Below are positions 47,084 through 55,456 of a DNA stretch of 64,000 nucleotides, piece by piece. Made by a program: the position numbers and the translations under genes. The notes beneath the pieces are model-generated. The model was not told the DNA's origin and made no database searches. It saw nothing but the letters and a program-made list of their open reading frames with translations. The stretch's first letter is position 1; each line of letters starts with the position of its first letter. The DNA is from WLMZ01 sp031410915 (GTDB lineage Bacteria > Actinomycetota > Acidimicrobiia > Acidimicrobiales > Ilumatobacteraceae): assembly GCA_031410915.1 (NCBI GenBank), contig JANNZY010000196.1, forward strand, positions 39,594 through 103,593. Reading direction: 5' to 3'.

Positions 47084-48303
47084 GCCTTCACACGCAACGG
47101 CGCGAGGTCGTGAAAGATGTCGATCGTCGGCAATGACGCGAAGTCGACGCGCTGGCCGCGTTGCTGCAACAACCGGCCGGCGATGATGCGCTGGACCAGC
47201 ATGCTGGTGGCTTCCTGGTTCGTCATGAAGACGCCGCCGACGAACGCCGGTGAGTGGCGGCCGCGCTGGCAGGACTCGACGATGCCGATGTCCTCGTTGT
47301 TGATCGCCACCACCGCGGCCGCAGTCTCGGCCCGGCCCGGGGCGTGCTCGGGGTTCATCGACTCGTCGCCGTGGAACCAGAACCGCACTCGCTCGGCGGT
47401 CACGCCGGCCGAGCGCGGATCGACCACGATCGCGAAGGTCATGTTCGGGATCGGGGCGATGATCAGGTTCGGATAGATCCAGAAGCTCTCGTAGCTGAAG
47501 GTCTGCTTGGTGAGGCTCTCCATCACCGGCAAGTCGTCGCCGGGCATCGGCATCGGGTTGTCGGCCGCGCCGTACGCAGTGCCGCCCTGGCCGGCGTAGC
47601 GAGCGCCGCCGAGGATCTGGAAGTGGGCCGACATCGGGTTGAACTTCTGCAGCTCCGGGTGCACCTGGGGCACGTGGTAGCTCTCGACGAAGTTCTCGAC
47701 GATCGTCTTCCAGTTGCTGGCGACCTCGACCTCGAGGTCGAAGGACGTGTCGTGACGCAACTCCCCGAAGTCGACCGGGGCCATCCGCAACGCGGTCGCG
47801 GCGATGAACTCGTTGAACGGCTCGGCCGTGCCGGACAGGTCGACGAACACGAACTGGTGCCAGACCGCAGAGCGCACCTCGCGCAGGCCAAGCTCGCTCA
47901 TCTCCGCTTCCGGCGTCACGTGGATCCGGAACCCGCCGGCGTGAGAGGTGTGCTCCAGCGTGCCATCGAGCGCGTACCCCCAACGGTGGTACGGGCAGAT
48001 CAGCGAGCGCTTGCCGCACGCCGGTTCCTGGACAACCTCTGCGCCGCGGTGGCTGCAGACGTTGTGAAAAACGCGCAACGTGCCCTCCAGGTCGCGGGCG
48101 AGCAGCAGCGGCAGGCCGGCGAACGTGACCGGGCGGACGTCGCCCGGACCGGCCGCGTCGGCCTCGAAGGCAACGCACAGCCAATGAGTGCGGAGCAGAT
48201 CCTGCTGCTCGCGCTGGAACCAGGCCTCGTCCACGAACGCCTCGCTGGGCAAGCCGCGCTGGCCTGCGAACACCTCGCCCAACAGCGCGTCGTCGATCAT
48301 CAT
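47080..48303 (-). CDS. Rieske oxygenase alpha subunit (betaine/carnitine demethylase-like)
   Basis: A 407-residue protein. Rieske cluster CSHRG (Cys83, His85) and CPYHRWG (Cys103, His106). The mononuclear iron site is in ENFVESYHVPQVHPEL (two His) with a later Asp. Length and the ESYHVPQVHPEL pattern match the choline monooxygenase/GbcA/CntA group of quaternary-ammonium demethylases. It needs a ferredoxin reductase partner, which is not adjacent. ATG 48303 has AGGAG upstream and a short leader; ATG at 48300 is an alternative. Confidence 0.88.
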   Translation of the reverse strand: MMIDDALLGEVFAGQRGLPSEAFVDEAWFQREQQDLLRTHWLCVAFEADAAGPGDVRPVTFAGLPLLLARDLEGTLRVFHNVCSHRGAEVVQEPACGKRSLICPYHRWGYALDGTLEHTSHAGGFRIHVTPEAEMSELGLREVRSAVWHQFVFVDLSGTAEPFNEFIAATALRMAPVDFGELRHDTSFDLEVEVASNWKTIVENFVESYHVPQVHPELQKFNPMSAHFQILGGARYAGQGGTAYGAADNPMPMPGDDLPVMESLTKQTFSYESFWIYPNLIIAPIPNMTFAIVVDPRSAGVTAERVRFWFHGDESMNPEHAPGRAETAAAVVAINNEDIGIVESCQRGRHSPAFVGGVFMTNQEATSMLVQRIIAGRLLQQRGQRVDFASLPTIDIFHDLAPLRVKA

Positions 48304-48353
48304 CAGCTCCTCTCGTCGTCGTCACGACTGTATCGAGGCTGTACGGTGCCGCC

Positions 48354-48986
48354 ATGACGGTCACCTCCGACGAACGCCACGCGCTGTCCGACCTCTTCGC
48401 CGATCTCGGCCCCGACCAGCCCACGCTGTGCGGCGACTGGACGACGCGGGACCTGCTCGCCCACCTGCTCGTGCGCGAGCGGCGACTCGACGCGGCGGGC
48501 GGCATCCTGATCCCGGCGCTGGCCGGGCGGACCCAGCGGGCGATGGACAGTTACGCCGCACACCCCTACGAACAGCTCGTCGAACAGTTTCGCAGTGGTC
48601 CGCCGCTGTGGTCGCCGTGGGCACTGCCGTGGCTCGGCGACACGGCCAACCTGTTCGAGTTCTACGTGCACCACGAAGACGTCCGCCGCGCCCAACCCGA
48701 TTGGACGTCGCGTCCCGACGACGGCCACCGCGAAGATGCGCTGTGGGGCTCGCTCAAGCACGCGGCGCGAATGTTCTTCCGCAAGTCGCCCGTCGGCGTC
48801 GTCCTGCACAGTGCCGGTCGTGACGAGGTGGTGGCCAAGAAGGGCTCCAGGTCGGTCACGCTCGTCGGCCTGCCGAGCGAGATCGTGCTCACCGCCTTCG
48901 GCCGTCCCGACGACCTGATCCGTGTCGTGATCGAGGGCGACTCGAGCGACGTGACCGCCTTTCGCACGTCTGACCGCGGCCTGTGA
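48354..48986 (+). CDS. TIGR03085-type DinB-like protein
   Basis: A 210-residue protein of the mycothiol-dependent maleylpyruvate isomerase-like fold. DERHALSDLFADLGPDQPTLCGDWTTRDLLAHLLVRERR at the N-terminus and FEFYVHHEDVRRAQP near residue 110 give the family's metal-binding His residues. It is common in actinobacteria and of unknown function. ATG 48354 follows TACGGT with 6 bases between. Divergent from the Rieske gene. Confidence 0.83.
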   Translation: MTVTSDERHALSDLFADLGPDQPTLCGDWTTRDLLAHLLVRERRLDAAGGILIPALAGRTQRAMDSYAAHPYEQLVEQFRSGPPLWSPWALPWLGDTANLFEFYVHHEDVRRAQPDWTSRPDDGHREDALWGSLKHAARMFFRKSPVGVVLHSAGRDEVVAKKGSRSVTLVGLPSEIVLTAFGRPDDLIRVVIEGDSSDVTAFRTSDRGL

Positions 48987-49021
48987 TCCGCTGACCTGCT
49001 CGCGTCCGCAATGATGCAGGG

Positions 49022-49759
49022 ATGCGACTCGGCATCGACATCGGCGGCAGCGGCATCAAGGGTGCCACGGTGGACACCACCACCGGCGAACTGACGGCCG
49101 AGCGGTTTCGCCTCGACACACCACAGCCGGCCACGCCGCAGGCGGTCGCCGCTGCGGTCGAGCAGATCGTCGAGCACTTCGCCTGGACCGGCCCGATCGG
49201 CCTGACCGTGCCCGGCGTGGTCAAGGCCGGTGTGGTCCTGACCGCGGCGAACATCGACAAGGGCTGGATCGGCACCGACGCGCAAGCGCTGTTCGGGCAA
49301 GCAACCGGTCAGCCATGCACAGTGTTGAACGACGCCGATGCCGCCGGCATCGCCGAGATGCGGTTCGGGGTCGGCGCGGGTCGCGGCGGCGTCGTGATCA
49401 TGGTGACGCTCGGGACCGGCATCGGGTTCGCGCTGTTCCACGACGGCGTGCTCGTGCCGAACACCGAGCTCGGCCATCTCGAAGTCGATGGTAAGGACGC
49501 CGAGACGATCGCGAGCGCCCGCGTTCGCGAGGAGAAGGACGAGTCGTGGAAGCACTGGGCACGCGACGTCGACAAGTACCTCGATCGGGTCGACGCGTTG
49601 CTCTGGCCGGACCTGATCATCATCGGCGGCGGAGTGTCGAAGAAGGCGGACAAGTTCTTTCCGCACCTGGGCACTCGCGCCGAGCTACAGCCTGCGGCAC
49701 TGCAGAACGAGGCCGGCATCGTCGGGGCTGCGCTCGCCTCGCTGGACGCGGAACCCTGA
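49022..49759 (+). CDS. ppgK: Polyphosphate glucokinase
   Basis: A 245-residue ROK-type kinase. RLGIDIGGSGIKGATVD is the phosphate-binding loop, LNDADAAGIAEMRFGVGAG and IMVTLGTGIGFALF carry the catalytic Asp and ATP loop, and NTELGHLEVDGKDAE the ROK-like segment with GHLE. Size and sequence match actinobacterial PpgK, which phosphorylates glucose from polyphosphate or ATP. It supplies glucose-6-phosphate, linking to the trehalose and glycogen genes at 8-17 kb. Overlaps the next gene start (TGATG). Confidence 0.93.
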   Translation: MRLGIDIGGSGIKGATVDTTTGELTAERFRLDTPQPATPQAVAAAVEQIVEHFAWTGPIGLTVPGVVKAGVVLTAANIDKGWIGTDAQALFGQATGQPCTVLNDADAAGIAEMRFGVGAGRGGVVIMVTLGTGIGFALFHDGVLVPNTELGHLEVDGKDAETIASARVREEKDESWKHWARDVDKYLDRVDALLWPDLIIIGGGVSKKADKFFPHLGTRAELQPAALQNEAGIVGAALASLDAEP

Positions 49760-50901
49760 TGATCGTCGCCGCCCGGCCGGGCCGGCTGTTCATCGCAGTG
49801 TTGCTCGCCGCTGTCGTCGCAACGGCGTGCAGCAGCGATGCGCCGACGGTGACCACCGCATCGTCGGGCGTGTTCGTCGACGACCTGGACGGAGCCTGCC
49901 GCACGGCATCGAAACTGATCCGCAAGCTGGATCCGGCGGCGACGACCACGGTGTCCGACTTGGCCGACTATCTGTCGAACGCGCTGGACAGCATCGCCAA
50001 CCTCGAGCCCCCGGCATCGATGAGTGGCGCGCTCGACGCGTTCACGGCGCGGATCGAAGAGCAAATCACCGCGCTCAGCTCGCTGGCCCGGGCGATCCGC
50101 AATGGCAACGGCACGGCGCGCGTTGCGTCGATCGCCGACGTCAACGACCTCCGCGACGCGGCGGATACTGCGGCGATCAAGCTCGGGGCGGCGAAATGCG
50201 TCGGGCTGACACCGGCCGACGGGCTCGCACCGCCGCCGACCGCGGACGAGACCACGACGACGTCGCCAGAGTTGCCCACCACCACCACTGTCATCGAGAC
50301 GACGTTGGCCCCGACCATCCCGCCAGAACCGGCCACCACCATCGCCGCCGGGCCGGACGAGACGACGACGACGACCCCGCCCGCGCCCACCACCACCGTC
50401 GCACCGACCTCGCCGCCGACCTCGCCGCCGACCGCTCCCCCGCCCGGGCCGCCTGCAGTCGTGACCGTGGAGGCCTCCTCGGTGCGTCCCGACAGCAAGG
50501 ACTCGTGCGGCAACCCGACGACGTACCCGGCGAGCAACGTCCTCGACGGTCGCCGCGACTCGGCGTGGATGGGAGCCGGTGACGCGTCGGGCGAATCGCT
50601 GATCTTCCATCTCGCCGCGCCATCGACCGTCACCCGCGTCGGCCTCGTCCCCGGTTACGACAAGTTCGACCCGTGCACGAACACCGATCGCTTCTTCGAT
50701 CTGCGCCGCATCAGCGCGGTGCGATGGACGTTCGACGACGGCACTGTCCTGGAGCAGACGCTCGACCCGAACAGTCCGAGCATGCAGTACATCCCGGTAC
50801 CGGCCGGCGTGACCACGCAGGACATCACGATGCGGATCGTGTCGACCACCGCGCCGGGCACCCTCGACCACACGCCGATCTCCGAGGTCAGCATCCTGTG
50901 A
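49759..50901 (+). CDS. Lipoprotein with discoidin/NADase-type glycan-binding C-terminal domain
   Basis: A 380-residue protein. Signal and lipobox: RLFIAVLLAAVVATAC. Residues about 30-150 are helical; 155-235 form a Pro/Thr-rich linker (TTTTPPAPTTTVAPTSPP); the C-terminal 140 residues (VEASSVRPDSKDSCGNPTTYPASNVLDGRRDSAWMG) resemble the discoidin/F5-8-C-type domain found in NADase-type glycan-binding proteins. Likely tethered to the cell surface and sugar-binding. Coupled to ppgK upstream and to the M23 gene downstream by stop/start overlaps. Confidence 0.75.
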   Translation: MIVAARPGRLFIAVLLAAVVATACSSDAPTVTTASSGVFVDDLDGACRTASKLIRKLDPAATTTVSDLADYLSNALDSIANLEPPASMSGALDAFTARIEEQITALSSLARAIRNGNGTARVASIADVNDLRDAADTAAIKLGAAKCVGLTPADGLAPPPTADETTTTSPELPTTTTVIETTLAPTIPPEPATTIAAGPDETTTTTPPAPTTTVAPTSPPTSPPTAPPPGPPAVVTVEASSVRPDSKDSCGNPTTYPASNVLDGRRDSAWMGAGDASGESLIFHLAAPSTVTRVGLVPGYDKFDPCTNTDRFFDLRRISAVRWTFDDGTVLEQTLDPNSPSMQYIPVPAGVTTQDITMRIVSTTAPGTLDHTPISEVSIL

Positions 50902-51785
50902 CCCGCCGCCCGGGCCCACTCACCCTGGCTGCGCTTGCCGCTCTGCTCGGTGGCGCATTGGCAGCCTGCACGTCAGATTCGACGGTCGCGCCTGCCACCA
51001 CGGCTGCCGCCACCCCCGAGACCGGGACGCCGACGATCAACGTGCCGATCGGATCGCTGCCCTCGACCACCATCGCGACCCCGACGACCCTCGTGTCGAC
51101 CACGACGGTCGCGCCGACTTTGCCGGCGACGACGCTTCCGGCCACAACGCTTCCGGCCACAACGCTTTCGGCCACGACACTCGGGCCGACGTCGACAACG
51201 GCGGCATCGACGACGACGGTGTCGCCGACCCGGCCGACCGGGACGACGCCGTACGGGATGCCCGTCGTCGACGTCGCGAGCGCCGGCTACGGCCGCACAC
51301 ACAGCAGCTACCCGGCGACGGACATCTTCCTGGGTTGTGGCGCGGCCGTCATCGCTCCGGTCAACGGCACGATCCTGGAGGTCCGCCGCGAGAACATGTG
51401 GGTCGCCGCGATCGACAACCCTGCGACCCGTGGCGGCCGAACGGTTGCGCTGCTCGGTGACGACGGCGTGCGGTACTACTTCGCCCACTTCAGCGAGATC
51501 GTCCAGCCGCTGGTCGCGGGGCAACGGGTCTCGATCGGCGATCGTCTCGGCCTCATCGGCATGACCGGGCGGGCCAGCGCCTGCCATCTCCACTTCGCGA
51601 TCTCGCCGCCGTGCCCGGGCAAGGAATGGGCCGTCCGACGGGGCGTCGTCTACCCCTGGAGGTACCTCGACTCGTGGAAGACCGGCGGCCAGCTCAGCCC
51701 CGTCGACGAGGTCCGCAAGTGGGTCGCCGAGCATCCGAACGCCTGCGCCGACGCGATGGCCGACCCGAACGCAGGTGACTCGTGA
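50898..51785 (+). CDS. M23-family peptidase-like lipoprotein
   Basis: A 295-residue lipoprotein: TLAALAALLGGALAAC lipobox, a long Thr/Pro/Ala linker with TLPAT repeats, and a C-terminal LytM/M23 domain. THSSYPATDIFLGCGAAVIAPVNG and VRYYFAHFSEIVQPL lead to ACHLHFAI, the HxH metal motif, with an upstream His in THSSYPATD. M23 enzymes cut peptidoglycan cross-bridges or act as regulators of amidases. GTG 50898 overlaps the upstream stop by GTGA. Confidence 0.83.
   Translation: MTRRPGPLTLAALAALLGGALAACTSDSTVAPATTAAATPETGTPTINVPIGSLPSTTIATPTTLVSTTTVAPTLPATTLPATTLPATTLSATTLGPTSTTAASTTTVSPTRPTGTTPYGMPVVDVASAGYGRTHSSYPATDIFLGCGAAVIAPVNGTILEVRRENMWVAAIDNPATRGGRTVALLGDDGVRYYFAHFSEIVQPLVAGQRVSIGDRLGLIGMTGRASACHLHFAISPPCPGKEWAVRRGVVYPWRYLDSWKTGGQLSPVDEVRKWVAEHPNACADAMADPNAGDS
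51117..51176. repeat. Four 15-base repeats encoding TLPAT
   Basis: Units based on ACGCTTCCGGCCACA at 51117, 51132, 51147 and 51162 (the first and last diverged) encode the TLPAT/TLSAT linker of the M23 lipoprotein. Frame-preserving, so expansion would alter linker length. Confidence 0.85.
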
Positions 51786-51801
51786 TGCTTACACTCGGCT
51801 G

Positions 51802-52590
51802 GTGGCCACCGAACTGATGCCTGCCGCGTTCATCGGACACGGTTCCCCGATGAACGCCCTCGACGACAACCGCTACACCCGGGCCTGGGCGATGCTCGGC
51901 GCGTCGATGCCTCGCCCGCGTGCCATCGTCTGTGTCTCGGCGCACTGGTACATCAATGCAACGGCCGTGACCGCGATGGTCGCACCGCGCACGATCCACG
52001 ACTTCTACGGCTTCCCCAAACCGCTGTTCGACTTCGAGTACCCCGCACAAGGACTTCCCGAGCTGGCCGCCGAGATCGCCGACATCGTCGAGCCGACCTG
52101 GATCGGCGAGGACCACGACAGCTGGGGCCTCGACCATGGCACGTGGTCCGTGCTCTGCCACATGTTCCCCGACGCGGACATCCCCGTCGTGCAGTTGGCC
52201 ATCAACGCCGAGAAGCCGCTCGACTACCACGTGCAACTCGGCGCAGCGCTCGCACCGCTGCGCGAGCGTGGCGTGCTCGTCGTCGGCAGCGGCAACGTGG
52301 TGCACAACCTGGGCATGGTCGACTTCCGCCAACCCGAGGCCGCGTTCGACTGGGCGACGCGCTTTGGCCAGGACTCCACGAAGCTGATGACCACCGACCC
52401 CGGCGCGATGGCGGGCCTGCAGAGCCACGCCGACTACCGCAACGCCGTGCCGACGCCCGACCACTTCATCCCCGTGCTGTACCTGGCCGGGCTCGCCGCC
52501 GCGGCCGGCCAGCCGACCGACGTCCTGGTCGACGGCTATGCGTACGGCTCGCTCTCGATGACAGCGTTCACGCTCGGTACCACGGCGTGA
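51802..52590 (+). CDS. Class III extradiol dioxygenase (YgiD/4,5-DOPA dioxygenase-like)
   Basis: A 262-residue LigB-fold protein. FIGHGSPMNALDDNRYTRAW, VCVSAHWYINATAVTA, HDFYGFPKPLFDFEYPA and GVLVVGSGNVVHNLG carry the metal-binding His and Glu residues of the YgiD group. It should open an extradiol ring with oxygen. Start GTG 51802 fits TACACT (51790-51795) with 6 bases between; ATG 51817 gives the canonical MPAAFIGHGSP start and remains an alternative, whereas an upstream GTG 51775 overlaps the M23 gene. Confidence 0.88.
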   Translation: MATELMPAAFIGHGSPMNALDDNRYTRAWAMLGASMPRPRAIVCVSAHWYINATAVTAMVAPRTIHDFYGFPKPLFDFEYPAQGLPELAAEIADIVEPTWIGEDHDSWGLDHGTWSVLCHMFPDADIPVVQLAINAEKPLDYHVQLGAALAPLRERGVLVVGSGNVVHNLGMVDFRQPEAAFDWATRFGQDSTKLMTTDPGAMAGLQSHADYRNAVPTPDHFIPVLYLAGLAAAAGQPTDVLVDGYAYGSLSMTAFTLGTTA

Positions 52591-52615
52591 AACACCTGAC
52601 CCTGTAGATCGCTGA

Positions 52616-53854
52616 TCACACCGACCGCGGGATCTCGCGGAACGGCAACTCTCGGTCGACGGACGGCTCTCGTGGCAGGCCCAGCATTTGCTCGCCGAGA
52701 ATGTTGTGCTGGATCTCGTCGGTCCCACCGGCGATCGATTGCGCCGGCACGGACACCAGGATCTCGGCGACGATCGCGTCGGCGTCGGGCGCAGCGAGCA
52801 TCCCCGTCGCGCCCGCGATCTGGCCGTGCGCAACCGCCGCCGCGCGAGCGACGATGCTGGTGCCGAGCTTGCCGATCGACCCCTCCGCGCCTGGCGCACG
52901 GCCCAGCGTGCGGGCCGCGATCGCGCGCTGCGCCGTCCACTGCTGGGCGCGATGTGACGACAGCGTTGCGGCAATTCGCTGACGCACGATCGCGTCACAC
53001 CTCGCCGACCCGGCTCCGGCCTGGGCCCGCTCGACGAGCAGGTCGGCCCGCCCGGCGCGCTGCGGGTACCACTCGTACGTGCGGAAGTGGTCGTCGGCTT
53101 CGACCTGTGCCTCGCGGTGCGCCCGACCGCCGTTGGGATCGGTGATCGGGCGACGCATCGAGCCGAAGCCACGCTCGTGAGCGAGCGTGGTCATCGCCGC
53201 CCGCCAGCCTTCGCCTGCCGCGCCGACCCGGAACCGATCGGGCACGCGGGCGTCGGTCAGGAAGACCTCGTTGAACGACGCGTGGCCGTTCATCTGGCGC
53301 AGCGGCCGGGCTTCGACACCGGGCTGGTCCATCGGCAGCGCGAAGTACGTGATGCCCTTGTGCTTGGGCACGTCGGCGTCGGTGCGGGCCAGCAACATCC
53401 CGTAGTCGGCGTGGTGCGCACTCGTGCTCCACAGCTTCTGACCGTTGACGATCCACTCGTCGCCGTCGCGATCGGCCCGAGTGCTCAGCCCGGCGAGGTC
53501 GGAGCCGCTGCCCGGCTCGCTGAACAACTGGCACCACGTGCACTCCCCCGTCAGCGTCGGATACAGCAACTGCTTCGCTTGGTGCGAGCCGTGGGTCAGG
53601 ATCGTCGGCGCGGCCAGCGCCATCCCCGACCCGATCGGCGGCCCCACCGCACCGGCGCGAGCGATCTCGGTCGCGACGATCTCGTCCGCCCACGCAGGCA
53701 ATCCACGGCCGTGCCACTCCGTCGGCCACGACGGCCGCGTCCACCCGGCGTCGGTCAACCGCCGCCGCCACTCCAGCAACGAGAACTCAGGGTCCCAGTT
53801 CGCGGCCAGCCATACCGCCACGTCGCGGCGGACCGACTCGCGGTCGTCGCTCAT
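52616..53854 (-). CDS. Acyl-CoA dehydrogenase
   Basis: A 412-residue flavoprotein. LFSEPGSGSDLAGLSTRADRDGDEWIVNGQKLWSTSAHHADYG is the FAD-binding central domain, and VPAQSIAGGTDEIQHNILGEQMLG the C-terminal motif with the Glu/Gly active-site region. The MSDDRESVRRDVAVWLAANWDP start belongs to the family used for long or branched acyl-CoA and steroid side chains in actinobacteria. Its ATG overlaps the stop of a 27-codon ORF by ATGA. Confidence 0.92.
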   Translation of the reverse strand: MSDDRESVRRDVAVWLAANWDPEFSLLEWRRRLTDAGWTRPSWPTEWHGRGLPAWADEIVATEIARAGAVGPPIGSGMALAAPTILTHGSHQAKQLLYPTLTGECTWCQLFSEPGSGSDLAGLSTRADRDGDEWIVNGQKLWSTSAHHADYGMLLARTDADVPKHKGITYFALPMDQPGVEARPLRQMNGHASFNEVFLTDARVPDRFRVGAAGEGWRAAMTTLAHERGFGSMRRPITDPNGGRAHREAQVEADDHFRTYEWYPQRAGRADLLVERAQAGAGSARCDAIVRQRIAATLSSHRAQQWTAQRAIAARTLGRAPGAEGSIGKLGTSIVARAAAVAHGQIAGATGMLAAPDADAIVAEILVSVPAQSIAGGTDEIQHNILGEQMLGLPREPSVDRELPFREIPRSV

Positions 53855-53934
53855 GCCGACGCCAACGCGTCGAGCGCCGACCGCACCGCGCCGTCAGAGC
53901 GGATCCGAAGCCCGTCCCGGTCAATCCACCCCAT
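53851..53934 (-). CDS. Leaderless 27-residue ORF coupled to acyl-CoA dehydrogenase
   Basis: The frame reads MGWIDRDGLRIRSDGAVRSA and ends LDALASA. TATGGT (53946-53941 on the minus strand) is 6 bases before the ATG at 53934, matching the leaderless pattern. Its stop overlaps the acyl-CoA dehydrogenase start (ATGA). No Shine-Dalgarno is obvious for that gene, so translation of this micro-ORF could set its expression. It has no recognisable family. A longer version from ATG 53955 adds seven residues. Confidence 0.5.
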   Translation of the reverse strand: MGWIDRDGLRIRSDGAVRSALDALASA

Positions 53935-54118
53935 CCCCCGACCATACGCACGCATGTCGGTCGATCCACGAGCGCAGCACGCTGCGCGGTGGTCACACAC
54001 TCTCCGTGAACGGGTGAACGAGGACCGTCGTTGTGGTCAAGATGCGTCGAACGTTGTTCTCTTTCTTCCCGCAGTGGTGTTGCATGTTGTTCGACAGGAC
54101 CACACAAGGAGTCGCACC

Positions 54119-54415
54119 ATGTTTCGTCGGGGTTGGCGGAAGTCCCGGAAGTACACGTACACCAACGACGAGTTCGAGGGTTGGTTGCACCAGCCGACCG
54201 CCCCTGACCTGCACATCGTGGCCGGTGTCGACGACGAGGTCGAGGTTGATGAGGCACGCGTCGACGACGCTGCGGTCCATCCGGCGATCGCCGCGATCGT
54301 CGAACGACTCGACCGCACGCTCGCCGACCTGACGTCGACTTGCGACCGTCTCGACGCGATCCTCAAGTCCTCGCTGGAAGCGTGGGTCGAGGTCTCCGAG
54401 CCATTGGCTGCCTGA
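54119..54415 (+). CDS. Small protein with predicted C-terminal coiled coil
   Basis: A 98-residue protein: basic N-terminus (MFRRGWRKSRKYTYTNDEFEGW), an acidic middle (GVDDEVEVDEARVDD) and a leucine-rich helix (IVERLDRTLADLTSTCDRLDAILKSS). AAGGAG 8 bases upstream is a good ribosome-binding site, unlike most genes here. No signal or membrane helix. Function unknown. The upstream region 53935-54118 is less GC-rich around 54040-54110. Confidence 0.65.
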   Translation: MFRRGWRKSRKYTYTNDEFEGWLHQPTAPDLHIVAGVDDEVEVDEARVDDAAVHPAIAAIVERLDRTLADLTSTCDRLDAILKSSLEAWVEVSEPLAA

Positions 54416-54460
54416 CCAGACGAAAGGCGTACGGTCGCCGCGACGTGCAAGAGTGACCGC

Positions 54461-55435
54461 ATGCGCTATCGACGACTCGGCCGGACGGCCCTCCAGGTCA
54501 GTGAGCTCTGCCTGGGCACGATGAACTTCGGCCCGCAGGCGACCGAGCCCGACTCCCACGCGATGATGGATCGCGCCCTCGACCTCGGCATCAACTTCTT
54601 CGACACAGCAGATCGCTACGGCGGCGACAAGGGCGTCGGCGCGACGGAGGAGATCGTCGGTCGCTGGTTCGCCGGCGGCGGAGGACGCCGCGAGAAGGTT
54701 GTGCTCGCGACCAAGTTGTACGGGGCGATGACCGAGTGGCCCAACGACGGCCGGCTCTCGGCCCGCCACATCCGCATGGCCTGCGACGACAGCCTGCGCC
54801 GAATGCAGACCGACCACATCGATCTTTACCAGATGCACCACATCGACCGCACCGCACCGTGGGACGAGGTCTGGCAGGCGATGGAGACGCTCACCCAGCA
54901 AGGCAAGATCGTCTACGTCGGGTCGAGCAATTTCGCCGGGTGGCACATCAGCCAGGCCAACGAGCGCGCCAGAGCCCGCAACTCCCTCGGCCTGGTGAGC
55001 GAGCAGAGTCACTACAACCTCCTCGTGCGCACCGTGGAACTGGAGGTGCTGCCGGCGTGTCGCGACTACGGCGTCGGCGTCATCCCGTGGAGCCCACTGT
55101 CGGGCGGGTTGCTCGGCGGCGTGCTCGCCGCCGAGTCCACCGGCCGCCGCCAGAGCGATGTCGCCCAGCGGCGCATCGCCAAGCTGCGCCCGCAGCTCGA
55201 GCAGTGGGAGGCGCTGTGTGCCGAACTCGGCGACGAGCCCGCCGCTGTCGCGCTGGCGTGGTTGCTGCACCAGGACGGCGTGACGTGCCCGATCATCGGG
55301 CCGCGCACGATGGAACAACTCGACGGCGCTTCGTTGCGGGCACTCGAGATCGCGCTGGATGCCGACGTGCTCGCTCGCATCGACGCGATCTTCCCCGGTC
55401 CGGGCGGAACAGCGCCGGAGGCCTACGCCTGGTGA
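54461..55435 (+). CDS. Aldo/keto reductase (YghZ/Kvbeta-like)
   Basis: A 324-residue AKR: YRRLGRTALQVSELCLGTMNFG, FFDTADRYGG (Asp and Tyr), VLATKLYG (Lys), DLYQMHHIDRT (His), and the late QSDVAQRRIAKLRPQL. The GGxDKGVGATEE insertion and the VVLATKLYGAMTEWPNDGRLSARHIRMAC segment place it near the YghZ/beta-subunit-like AKR group. Reduces carbonyls with NADPH. Converges on the molybdenum hydroxylase gene with a 21-base gap. Confidence 0.88.
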   Translation: MRYRRLGRTALQVSELCLGTMNFGPQATEPDSHAMMDRALDLGINFFDTADRYGGDKGVGATEEIVGRWFAGGGGRREKVVLATKLYGAMTEWPNDGRLSARHIRMACDDSLRRMQTDHIDLYQMHHIDRTAPWDEVWQAMETLTQQGKIVYVGSSNFAGWHISQANERARARNSLGLVSEQSHYNLLVRTVELEVLPACRDYGVGVIPWSPLSGGLLGGVLAAESTGRRQSDVAQRRIAKLRPQLEQWEALCAELGDEPAAVALAWLLHQDGVTCPIIGPRTMEQLDGASLRALEIALDADVLARIDAIFPGPGGTAPEAYAW

Positions 55436-55456
55436 GCGTGGCGGGTCGGCGTCGCT

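Noticed and set aside
45758..48505. 915-residue oxidoreductase fused to upstream sequence
   Set aside because: The N-terminal 470 residues are the Rieske gene in another frame; the GTGA overlap gives separate genes.
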